From: Glaciecola sp034112105
GTDB lineage: Bacteria; Pseudomonadota; Gammaproteobacteria; Enterobacterales; Alteromonadaceae
NCBI GenBank assembly: GCA_034112105.1
Contig: JAWUVZ010000054.1
Location: 1 to 23,123 of the forward strand
Direction: 5' to 3'
DNA length: 23,123 bases
Part shown: piece by piece, positions 14,978 through 21,848 of the stretch
How the letters are laid out: each line of letters begins with the position of its first letter
Numbering within the stretch: the first letter of the stretch is position 1
Position numbers and translations under genes: made by a program
The notes under the pieces: model-generated
Database searches by the model: none
Seen by the model: only the letters and a program-made list of their open reading frames with translations
Told to the model about the DNA's origin: nothing

Positions 14978-15529
14978 CTATGCAATAACCCTCTTTTTGA
15001 CTGCAAAGGCAGGACTGCCTGTGCATATCATTCCCTCGGGCATATTTTTATATACAGAACTCCGAGCTCCTATAAGTGCGCCTTTTCCAATTGTGACGCC
15101 AGGAGCAATGAAAACATCAGTTGCGAGCCAAGCTTCATCTTCAATAACGATTGGCAATGCATATATATCGAAAGCTTCAGATTGGTAATCATGGCTACCG
15201 GTGCATAAATAACACTGCTGAGAAACAACCGTATTGCTGCCAAGTGTGATGTTTCCTAGCGTATATAGCTCTGCATAATCGCCAACCCAGGAGTGTTCGC
15301 CAATGGTTAAATTCCAAGGATAAGTAATCCTTACCGTCGATCGGATAATGACTCCTTTACCAATTTTCGCGCCAAAACAACGCAATAGGAAGTTTCTCCA
15401 TGGGTAGGCAAATTGTGGGGACAGACTAAACAAGGTAGCTTGAACGAGCCACCAGAGTTGGACCAGAATGGCGCTGCGGCCTCTGAACCCTTCAGGTACT
15501 TTAAATTCAGTAAGTTTTTGGTAGGTCAT
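14978..15529 (-). CDS. wcaF: WcaF-like hexapeptide-repeat O-acetyltransferase
   Basis: The 183-residue protein matches E. coli WcaF along its whole length as I recall it: FKVPEGFRGRSAILVQLWW, VQATLFSLSPQ, RCFGAKIGKGVIIR, ITYPWNLTIGEHSWVGD, LYTLGNITLGS, YLCTGSHDY and WLATDVFIAPGVTIGKG. The isoleucine-rich hexapeptides build a left-handed beta-helix, and the His of TGSHDY is the likely catalytic base. WcaF acetylates fucose of the colanic acid repeat unit with acetyl-CoA in the cytoplasm. The gene overlaps the preceding glycosyltransferase by 23 bp and is followed by gmd. The pairing with a WcaI-like transferase and fucose supply genes supports the same acceptor here, by inference. Confidence 0.88.
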   Translation of the reverse strand: MTYQKLTEFKVPEGFRGRSAILVQLWWLVQATLFSLSPQFAYPWRNFLLRCFGAKIGKGVIIRSTVRITYPWNLTIGEHSWVGDYAELYTLGNITLGSNTVVSQQCYLCTGSHDYQSEAFDIYALPIVIEDEAWLATDVFIAPGVTIGKGALIGARSSVYKNMPEGMICTGSPAFAVKKRVIA

Positions 15530-16619
15530 AATTTTTCATTTCATCCATTAACGAAATAGCTGTTTCTTCAGAGTAAGCTTTTTGATGCCAGAACTTGTCA
15601 ATCCGTTTCATCTTCCTCCTATTGACTAGTTCATTATTTTGAAACTCTCGCTGAATTGCATCGACTAGATTTTCTACGGTATGGTCGTTCTCGTTCTCGT
15701 TCTCGTTTACTGAGTATCCACCCAAACCGGCAATAACTTCTTGCATACAACCGCATTGAGTACCGATCAAAAAAACTCCATGCATTGCGGCCTCATATAA
15801 TACTAATGGCTCTGCTTCATTTTTATATTTTGACGGAAAGATGAAGCAATCTAAGGTGGCATAAAACGAGTGTTTTTTATCTCCGTAAAGTGGACCAATA
15901 TATTCAATTTGAGGATTTTTTTTAAGGGCGTCGGAAACTAGCTTTTCGGTACGTTTATTAGTAAAAGGACCGGCAATTTTGGCAACGAAATTCACATTAA
16001 GACCAGCAAGTAGATCACAAACATCGATAAATAAACCTACACCTTTTTCAGTGCATAAATTGGCTAAGTGCCCTAATTGGAGTGTCTCCGACGTTCCTAA
16101 GTACCTCGTTTTTACGCTTTCGAGAAAAGCTAAATTTGAGATTATTTTAATCTGACTTCTTTCAATGCCATAAAGTGATTGAAGTAAATCTGCCATCTTT
16201 TCGCCTAAGACAATATGTGTCGCAGAGTGTCCTGCGAATTTGTTTAATATGATGAATAAGCGGCTCTTATTATTTAAGTAGCTAAATGAATGATGGTGAA
16301 TATATAATTTGGCACCAAATAAGTGTGAAATCAAAATGTAGATTAAATCGTAAATTTGACCAATCCCCCCATTTATAGGACGGTAAACCGTATTTCTGCG
16401 ACTTAATACTAATGAAATGGTTAAGTAAATATAACAGTAGAATGTGTGTAAGGCCTTTAAACTAGTCCAAATTACCCCTGGGTAAATTGATGAAAGATAA
16501 GACGGTACCGTATTGATTATTTTAGGTTTTAAGCCTGAATATTTTGCTAGTTGGGTCATAGCTAAATTTACATTTGACATACCATGAACTGGAGCTGGAA
16601 GGTCCATCAAAAAAATCAT
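15507..16619 (-). CDS. GT-B glycosyltransferase (GT4-type)
   Basis: The protein has 370 residues with a GT-B layout. The N-terminal half starts IFLMDLPAPVHGMSNVNLAM and contains a hydrophobic stretch around LHTFYCYIYLTISLVL. The C-terminal donor-binding half contains LGHLANLCTEKGVGLFIDV, AKIAGPF, YIGPLYGDKK and FIFPSKYKNEAEPLVLYEAA. The last segment holds the E-x7-E motif (EAEPLVLYE) typical of retaining GT4 enzymes. It should add one sugar to the lipid-linked repeat unit; donor and linkage are unknown. GGAG stands 7 nt before the ATG. A run of hexamer repeats at 15686-15707 encodes alternating Asn-Glu in the C-terminal half. It is the first clearly real gene of the third minus-strand unit. 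Confidence 0.86.
   Translation of the reverse strand: MIFLMDLPAPVHGMSNVNLAMTQLAKYSGLKPKIINTVPSYLSSIYPGVIWTSLKALHTFYCYIYLTISLVLSRRNTVYRPINGGIGQIYDLIYILISHLFGAKLYIHHHSFSYLNNKSRLFIILNKFAGHSATHIVLGEKMADLLQSLYGIERSQIKIISNLAFLESVKTRYLGTSETLQLGHLANLCTEKGVGLFIDVCDLLAGLNVNFVAKIAGPFTNKRTEKLVSDALKKNPQIEYIGPLYGDKKHSFYATLDCFIFPSKYKNEAEPLVLYEAAMHGVFLIGTQCGCMQEVIAGLGGYSVNENENENDHTVENLVDAIQREFQNNELVNRRKMKRIDKFWHQKAYSEETAISLMDEMKNYDLPKTY
15686..15707 (-). repeat. Hexanucleotide tandem repeat (AACGAG) inside the glycosyltransferase gene
   Basis: About three and a half copies of AACGAG (CGTTCT on the plus strand) encode NENENEND in a surface-loop-like position between GGYSVNE and HTVENLV. Copy-number change would add or remove Asn-Glu pairs without breaking the frame. 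Confidence 0.7.
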
Positions 16620-16852
16620 ATTCTTACTCCGCTGTTTTTAAATGCAAAAGAAAACGGGCAGGATAATAAAGTACAAAAGCTTGTTTGTGCATAAAATCCA
16701 TCTCTACAGAAGGGATAATGCGCTAAAATACAAAAAGGAAAAATTAAAAAATCGATAAGCGAAGAGCATCTTAAAAAAGCGATATATGAGAGCCAATATA
16801 ATTTAGCAAATTTACTGACACTATTACGAATGATAGCGATTGTTTGTAACAC
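16616..16852 (-). CDS. Small hypothetical ORF, doubtful
   Basis: A 78-codon ORF starts at GTG 16852, with AGGGA 7 nt upstream, and ends in an ATGA overlap with the glycosyltransferase start at 16619. The product is hydrophobic in the middle (LIDFLIFPFCILAHYPFC) and rich in Phe and Cys. I recognise no family. Good initiation signals and coupling favour a real leader peptide or small membrane protein. The odd composition favours a chance frame or a decayed gene. It would be the first ORF after the promoter near 16972. Confidence 0.3.
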   Translation of the reverse strand: MLQTIAIIRNSVSKFAKLYWLSYIAFLRCSSLIDFLIFPFCILAHYPFCRDGFYAQTSFCTLLSCPFSFAFKNSGVRI

Positions 16853-17200
16853 TTTATATTCCCTAAAACTGCATCATAAAAATGCTATGTGTATTATATT
16901 TATCGAAAATTATCTCAAAAGTGTAATGAAAAAACCGAGCTGATCTTGCAGGTAATTCAATGAGAACCAAAATTATATTGGTTTACGCTGGCATAGATTT
17001 GATGTAAATCAAATTTAGTCGAATTTAAAGTTAATTATTATTTTGATACAAAATTCATAGAAAGTGATATTGAATTGTTGCCTATTAAACGAGGTAAGCC
17101 AGTGCGAACATCCACGATAAATGATTTAATTGCTTGGTAATCATATTAGTTACAAGCTCTAAATTGCTTCAGAGGCTTTTGCTTCATCACGGTATCTTGA
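16853..17200. other. Intergenic stretch: promoter region of the gmd/fcl unit
   Basis: About 350 bases without a convincing gene separate the sulfotransferase remnant from the third minus-strand unit. They contain the FNR-type palindrome at 16999-17012, a TATAAT at 16972-16977 on the minus strand, and an untranslated leader of about 110 nt. A plus-strand frame (17003-17140) ending in KRGKPVRTSTINDLIAW has no start codon. I see no terminator for the preceding unit. Confidence 0.5.
16972..17012 (-). promoter_or_regulatory. FNR-type operator site 2 with -10 element
   Basis: On the minus strand TTGATTTACATCAA (17012-16999) is a perfect TTGAT-N4-ATCAA palindrome with arms extended to ATTTGAT/ATCAAAT. 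Exactly 21 nt downstream stands TATAAT (16977-16972), a perfect -10. This centres the operator at about -41, the class II activator position, with no good -35 needed. It should drive the unit containing the GT4 enzyme, wcaF-like gene, gmd, fcl and gmm. The flank ATCAAATCTAT is shared with site 3. Regulator identity is inferred. Confidence 0.65.
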
Positions 17201-17580
17201 TTATTTGGATTTTGCAGACACTCTCCAAGCAGATAGGTCTGTATTAATAAGCTTTCTAGAGATTCAATGTCTTTGGAGTATCAATCATTTGTTTAAGCTC
17301 TAATCCAATTTTAGGCTTATCGTTTGGCATTAGTCTGGACATTACTAATTCATCAAAAAGAGTTATACACCCCGCAAATCCCTTTTCAAGTAGGCTCATT
17401 TTCTTTGCAGGCAATCTAGTGCTATCGTCACTATCGGTGTTTGTCACTCGTTTCATAATAGGGTGACTCAAAAAATGGCGTCTCTCTATTAGGCAAATAT
17501 ACGTCAGGATGGTCAGCAAAGCACTTTTGCTTGAACGTTGAAGCCGACTTTTGAGCACCAATAATTATAAGTTTGCGTAG
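17201..17580 (-). pseudogene. Decayed sulfotransferase gene
   Basis: Pieces of a PAPS-dependent sulfotransferase appear in order on the minus strand but in different frames. From 17580 one frame reads LRKLIIIGAQKSASTF, including the PAPS 5'-phosphosulfate loop GAQKSAST (17559-17536), then ADHPDVYLPNRETPFFESPYY, and stops at TAG 17433-17431. A second frame carries PNDKPKIGLELKQMID. Near the end KDIESLESLL (from about 17274) is followed, after another shift, by TDLSAWRVSAKSK and TAA at 17201-17203. DIxxLExLLxxDLSxW is the usual end of this family. No start codon is present, and about 150-200 codons of the middle are gone. The gene would have sulfated the polymer or its precursor. It lies directly after the WcaI-like gene. 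Confidence 0.8.
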
Positions 17581-17652
17581 CCTAAAGTTCCTTTTTTATA
17601 AAAAGCCAATCAATATAAGTTAGAAATAATTTAGTGTGTTTAACCGCTATTC

Positions 17653-18921
17653 TTAATTCTTTACATTAACGCAATCTGCGGACAAGTTTTGTCCGCCAAC
17701 TAATTTTTTTAAATCAACTTCAAACTGTCTCAATATCTTATCTTTGACTAAATATTCCTCCGCATATTTTCTTGCCACATGATTGTGCTTAGAAAGGTCT
17801 TGAGCTAATAAGTTATCAATAGCAATAGTAAGCGTCTGGCGGCACTCAGGTGCAATGCAGGTATAAATTCCAGGATGTTTTTGCGCAATCTTGCCTAACT
17901 CCGTATGAGACTCAGCAGTAACTAGTGCATGGCCACCCGCAGATAAAATATTAGTTAACTTTGACGGTAATACTGCATCAGCGGCGCCCTTTTTTTGTAT
18001 GACCAAGTGAATATCAGCTAAAGCCAACATCTCTGGCACCCGCGACCAAGCCTGAAGAGGCTTAAAAAATAAGTTAGTTATATTCTGTTTCTTAGCCATA
18101 CTTTTTAATGTATCTACATAAACACCTGCACCAACTAATACAAATTTTGTATGTTTATTACCTGCGTAGTTTTGAGCAAGGTCTAGCACCGCTTCCAAAC
18201 CTTGCTTTTGGCCAATATTACCGGCATACAAAATGATTTTATCTGTTTCGCAAAAGCCCCATTCCTGTTTTAATGCAAAACCACACGTTGCTGGTGTAAC
18301 GAACTCGGTGTCGGACCAATTAGGAAAAAGCGTGACTTTATCTTCCTTTACACCTTTTGCTATTGCTCTATCAATCATGCTGTAAGATATGCTCGATACG
18401 AGGTCAAAGCGTCTCATGAAAAATGATTCCAGCTGCTTAATTATTTTAACCAGCGAGTTATCTTTCATCATATTTAAACCTAACATTGTGTCTACTTCAT
18501 AATCTTGAATATGTAAAACGGTTTTACATTTAGCTAATTTGGCGAATAAAAGTGCAGCGGGTATACAAAAACATGTAGGTTGAGTGACAACTATGACATC
18601 GATATTTTTCCTAAATAGACTAAATAAAGGTAAAAAAGAGCTGAGTGAAAAGGACAGCAAATAAACAATTCTTTTAAATACGCTCATCCGCTTTGGCAAA
18701 TATAAAGGACATCTTATAACGGTCAAGTTGCCTTGCTTCTCTTTACTGTATTTAGTACTTTCATAGCCTTCGTGAACCCTCCATTCAGGGTAGTAAGGTG
18801 GTGGTACTAAAGCGTAAATATTGTCTTGGCTTGCAGATAAATATTCCAACATTTCACCGTTATATTTACCGACGCCTGTTAATTCTGGAGCATAAGAAAT
18901 GCTATATAAAATGATATTCAC
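17653..18921 (-). CDS. wcaI: WcaI-like glycosyltransferase (probable fucosyltransferase)
   Basis: The 422-residue GT-B protein matches colanic acid WcaI throughout as I recall it: YSISYAPELTGVGKYNGEM, PPPYYPEWRVHEGY, VIRCPLYLPKRMSVFKR, TVLHIQDYEVDTMLGLNM, LFPNWSDTEFV, ILYAGNIGQKQGLEAVLDL, and QKKGAADAVLPSKLTNILSAGG. WcaI adds the first fucose to the lipid-linked glucose made by WcaJ, and this locus also contains WcaJ-like, WcaF-like and GDP-fucose enzymes. Residues 80-115 hold a hydrophobic stretch likely to contact the membrane. It starts at GTG 18921 behind AAAGGTGAAG. The upstream broken gene ends 11 bp before. Fucose specificity is inferred from the family. Confidence 0.88.
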   Translation of the reverse strand: MNIILYSISYAPELTGVGKYNGEMLEYLSASQDNIYALVPPPYYPEWRVHEGYESTKYSKEKQGNLTVIRCPLYLPKRMSVFKRIVYLLSFSLSSFLPLFSLFRKNIDVIVVTQPTCFCIPAALLFAKLAKCKTVLHIQDYEVDTMLGLNMMKDNSLVKIIKQLESFFMRRFDLVSSISYSMIDRAIAKGVKEDKVTLFPNWSDTEFVTPATCGFALKQEWGFCETDKIILYAGNIGQKQGLEAVLDLAQNYAGNKHTKFVLVGAGVYVDTLKSMAKKQNITNLFFKPLQAWSRVPEMLALADIHLVIQKKGAADAVLPSKLTNILSAGGHALVTAESHTELGKIAQKHPGIYTCIAPECRQTLTIAIDNLLAQDLSKHNHVARKYAEEYLVKDKILRQFEVDLKKLVGGQNLSADCVNVKN

Positions 18922-18932
18922 TTACTTCACCT

Positions 18933-19468
18933 TTAGGACTTAGCTGTAAAAAGACCAATTATTTGGTCATAAACTTCGGCTAATTTAATTTCGTCTTTCG
19001 TTAAACTTGCTTCAATTCCAGTATCTACAAAATAACCCGTTGTGGTGTATATACTATTTTCTATAGACGCTAATGAAATCACTGCAGCAAAGTTTGTAAT
19101 AATCTGCTCACCAAAAACCAAGTTTTGAGTGCCGCTTAATGAGCAATAGTAGTCAATCTTATAGAACAAATTTTCCGCTCTGTTATCGATATAACAAATG
19201 CTAGTACTATCAATACTTTTTACTTGCTTCAAACTATTTTGAGCTTGAGTAGCAGCCTCTTTTTTTTTAAACGCACCCAAAAGTCGCGTGACATAACAGG
19301 ATAAATTTCAAAATAATCAATACCCAAGGTATTCAGGAACTTGCCATGTTCATTCAGGCGGTATTGATAAGTCATATTTGGATGGGGCACTTGACTTAAT
19401 GCCGCACAGATCAAGGCTTTTGCAGTGGCTACTTTGCATTAGCCTATGGCATGAACATTTTGATTCAT
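18933..19468 (-). pseudogene. Unidentified gene broken by a stop and a frameshift
   Basis: From ATG 19468 the frame reads MNQNVHAIG, then TAA (19441-19439), then continues CKVATAKALICAALSQVPHP, and on through YQYRLNEHGKFLNTLGIDYF and EIYPVMSRDFWVRLKKK to a run of nine A on the minus strand (19268-19260). After a -1 shift there it continues EAATQAQNSLKQVKSID and further to AEVYDQIIGLFTAKS and a stop at 18933. The two frames join smoothly, so this was one gene of about 178 codons. I do not recognise the family; there is no signal peptide or clear membrane helix. It precedes wcaI in the same unit, so a role in the same polymer is likely. TTG 19414 could start a shorter product downstream of the stop. 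Confidence 0.6.
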
Positions 19469-19770
19469 CACTATCCAAACTCAGCATATATATATTTTTG
19501 TAGATAGATTTGATTTGAATCAATTGAACGATAAAGCGACCGACTATTTTGGTATGAATTATAAATGATTTTGTTCTGTTCGGTTTAGCATAGCGGCGCC
19601 TAAAATAATGGCCGTTAAAGATATTTTTACTGGTTTTAAATTTACAGAGCGAGTTGATGGAGGGTCAAAAAGTGTTTTAGTCGGTGTAGATGAATCCCCA
19701 GTTTATTAAATTGTCAAAATTTGCCTAAACGGGCGTATAGATGTAGTTCACTTTTCAATAAGAGTTATCT
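19469..19770. other. Intergenic stretch between the polymerase unit and the wcaI unit
   Basis: About 300 bases hold the FNR-type site 3, part of a terminator hairpin (19757-19798) and one tiny plus-strand ORF at 19608-19709 (33 residues, MAVKDIFTGFKFTERVDGGS and on to VGVDESPVY). The ORF has no ribosome-binding site and I know no relative, so it is probably chance or a remnant. Nothing else is evident. Confidence 0.5.
19483..19523 (-). promoter_or_regulatory. FNR-type operator site 3 with candidate -10
   Basis: TTGATTCAAATCAA on the minus strand (19523-19510) is a perfect TTGAT-N4-ATCAA palindrome followed by ATCTAT, exactly as in site 2. TATGCT (19488-19483) lies 21 nt downstream, the same spacing as at the other two sites; TATATA a few bases earlier is an alternative. 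It would drive the broken gene and wcaI. The first ATG (19468) would then have only a very short leader. Confidence 0.55.
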
Positions 19771-19798
19771 TTAGGTAAACCTGAAGATAACTCTTATT
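19757..19798 (-). terminator. 15-bp-stem hairpin at the end of the polymerase gene
   Basis: AATAAGAGTTATCTT (19757-19771) and AAGATAACTCTTATT (19784-19798) are perfect complements, with AGGT/ACCT adding inner pairs. The stop codon of the Wzy-like gene lies at the loop boundary, so one arm encodes the last residues of the protein. On the minus strand no T-run follows; on the plus strand TTTT does. It probably ends the GMC-AKR-polymerase transcript and insulates it from site 3. Confidence 0.55.
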
Positions 19799-20967
19799 TT
19801 AATAAAAATGCCAAATAGTAGAATTAAAAAGAATACAGAGTAAAAATTTCCGATCGCGATGAGATATCTATTGAAAACAGATTGGAGTAGTAAAAATAAG
19901 AGTAGCATTGCTATTGAGTAATAGGCGCCAATACCATTTTCACCTTCCCTTTTGCTGATCTTCATTGCCAGGCGGATTGCGGTGTAAACTAGAAATAAAA
20001 ATAAGATCGTTGAAAATATGCCTATTTCAAAAAGTAGAGTTAAATAAGAGCTCTCCAAGGAAAAGCCAATGCGGGAAGATTCAGAAGAGCGTAAACCATA
20101 GCCAAATAAAAGCCGACTTGTATCTTCTAAAATGGTGCTCGCTCCTAGCGCCCATAATTCGTTGCGACCAGTGGCGCCTGAATCAACGCCTCTGGTATCT
20201 GAGTCGAATTCCAATATTTCTGATAAAAAATTAAATGTCTGGTCTAAATATAGAAGACCTATTAAAAATAGGCACCCTAAGCCAGTCGCAAGATATCTAA
20301 ATCTTTTCTGATCCAAGTTTTTAATGAAGGTATAAAGCCAAATAATAGAGACTACTATTAGTGCAACCAGAGCGGCACGAGCAGATGCTGCCAAGATGAA
20401 AAGTATACAACTACAAGCAGCAGATAAAAACAGTATTTTTTGCTTTAAATGGTCACAGTACAAGCCTTTAAAAGCCAGGCAAATCGCTGCTCCTCCGTAA
20501 ACCATTCCAGTAAGGTTTGGATGCATATTTAATGGTCTGAATCTTTGTAGAGCATCATAACTGGACAGTGTATTTATGAGTTCCTGATGCTGAGTTATTA
20601 AAACCGTAAGCACGATAGCCAAAATTGTATATACGAAGACATCAAGTATCTCTGTTAAATTAATGGCTCGTGTAATTAGTGATAGCGCAAAACAATAAAG
20701 AAGAAAAATGATGCTAAATTCAAACGAGTAAATATTATTAGTAGCAAGCGATGTTATCGCGGAAATAATAACTATTGGAAGAAGACATATTTCTAAAATT
20801 GAAAAGCGCTTTATTTTTACCCCCTTCAAAATACTCAAGAAGGCCGCAAATAACATTAGTGATACTGATGTGAACTGAACAATTAGTTCTGTGCCAGGCA
20901 GGTGCGACCAAATAGTGATATATAGCGAAAGTCCAACAGTTAATTTAATCAGTAATTTAAGGTTCAT
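19771..20967 (-). CDS. O-antigen ligase/polymerase-like membrane protein (Wzy_C type)
   Basis: The 398-residue protein is hydrophobic throughout, with about ten membrane helices and one large periplasmic loop (around residues 255-305). Features of the O-antigen ligase/Wzy family are FRPLNMHPNLTGMVYGG (about 143-159), an Arg in TGRNELWALG, and the pair FGYGLRSSESS and GFSLESSYLTLLFEIGIF typical of the Wzy_C region. In a Wzx/Wzy locus the natural role is polymerisation of lipid-linked repeat units on the periplasmic side. A ligase activity cannot be excluded from sequence. The start lies 5 bp after the aldo/keto reductase stop, so the genes are probably coupled. Its 3' end forms half of a terminator hairpin. 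Confidence 0.82.
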   Translation of the reverse strand: MNLKLLIKLTVGLSLYITIWSHLPGTELIVQFTSVSLMLFAAFLSILKGVKIKRFSILEICLLPIVIISAITSLATNNIYSFEFSIIFLLYCFALSLITRAINLTEILDVFVYTILAIVLTVLITQHQELINTLSSYDALQRFRPLNMHPNLTGMVYGGAAICLAFKGLYCDHLKQKILFLSAACSCILFILAASARAALVALIVVSIIWLYTFIKNLDQKRFRYLATGLGCLFLIGLLYLDQTFNFLSEILEFDSDTRGVDSGATGRNELWALGASTILEDTSRLLFGYGLRSSESSRIGFSLESSYLTLLFEIGIFSTILFLFLVYTAIRLAMKISKREGENGIGAYYSIAMLLLFLLLQSVFNRYLIAIGNFYSVFFLILLFGIFIKIRVIFRFT

Positions 20968-20972
20968 AGTGG

Positions 20973-21848
20973 TTATCTTAGTGCTTGATAAATTTTATCG
21001 GCTACTTGCAATGTTGACGACATTCTTGCTATGTCCGAGTAAGAAACTAACATTAGATCGCAGCTATCATTGAGAGCCGTTAATGCTAATGCTAAGCCAG
21101 CAAGGTTAGTTCGGATATTTAGGTCAATCTTTAAGGCCACTATTTTCGAATATATATCAGAGTGATAGCTTAAGTTATTCTCGATTTGAGATATGCCACT
21201 GCGAAATACACCATGTACAATATTGTAATTACTAAAAGGTTTGCGATGTTTAAATATATTACCGATATTGTTTTGAAGAACAGTACCAAATTTTGGTATT
21301 TCACCGTAACATCTGAAGTTAAATCCTAGACCTATACGTGTAGCTATCTTTTCTTGAATTAGGCCTTCGCAATATGTGGTTAATTCAGGGCTAATATTAT
21401 GATTTTGTGGCTCGTGTAACAGGAAATAGTCTATATTAGTTCGTCTTAATCGTTTTAAACTTTCATTGAACGAGATCTCAACAGACTCTTGATCGAAAAT
21501 ACCTCTTTTCGATTGAGAAGATAGAGATTTTAGTGCAAGCGACTTTAGTGTGTTTGATGATTTTAAAATGGGCGCTAAATATTTTCGTAATATACTTAAG
21601 CCTTTTGCGCTAGTGGGTCGAGTAATACCTACTTTGGTGGCAAGCCTTACACTTTTATCGCCATCAAAAACGGCACCAATTGCATCTTCCGCCGTCCCGA
21701 GGCCGTAGGATGGAGCAAGGTCAAAATGACGTATGCCTAATTTGTATGCACTCTCAAGGATGACTGCGCTGTGTTTGAGGTTAGCGCCACCGACGATCCG
21801 ACCACATCCAAATCCAAGCTTCTCGATAGGAAACATTAAATCGTTCAA
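20973..21848 (-). CDS. Aldo/keto reductase
   Basis: The 291-residue protein has the complete catalytic tetrad of the aldo/keto reductase barrel: D43 and Y48 in HFDLAPSYGLG, K72 in LATKVG and H145 in YFLLHEPQ. IEKLGFGCGRIVGG at the N-terminus is typical of the prokaryotic branch. Such enzymes use NAD(P)H to interconvert carbonyl and alcohol groups, often on sugars. TTG 21848 overlaps the GMC oxidoreductase stop (TTGA) and has AGGTGA just upstream; ATG 21836 is a poorer alternative. Tight packing between a GMC oxidoreductase and the polymerase suggests the two redox enzymes act on the same sugar. The substrate is unknown. Confidence 0.88.
   Translation of the reverse strand: MNDLMFPIEKLGFGCGRIVGGANLKHSAVILESAYKLGIRHFDLAPSYGLGTAEDAIGAVFDGDKSVRLATKVGITRPTSAKGLSILRKYLAPILKSSNTLKSLALKSLSSQSKRGIFDQESVEISFNESLKRLRRTNIDYFLLHEPQNHNISPELTTYCEGLIQEKIATRIGLGFNFRCYGEIPKFGTVLQNNIGNIFKHRKPFSNYNIVHGVFRSGISQIENNLSYHSDIYSKIVALKIDLNIRTNLAGLALALTALNDSCDLMLVSYSDIARMSSTLQVADKIYQALR

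Noticed and set aside
14925..15026. N-terminal extension of gmd
   Set aside because: The extra 34 residues lack family similarity, overlap the wcaF-like gene and cross a hairpin; ATG 14924 has a ribosome-binding site and gives the usual length.
17003..17140. Plus-strand frame ending KRGKPVRTSTINDLIAW
   Set aside because: It has no start codon or ribosome-binding site and overlaps the FNR-type operator. It may be a remnant but no family is recognised.
17256..17561. Minus-strand ORF of 101 codons as a gene
   Set aside because: Its first half is out of frame with the sulfotransferase similarity and only its second half follows the remnant frame. It is better described as part of the pseudogene.
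19608..19709. Plus-strand 33-codon ORF
   Set aside because: The protein looks fairly natural but has no ribosome-binding site and no known relative, so I mention it only within the intergenic entry.
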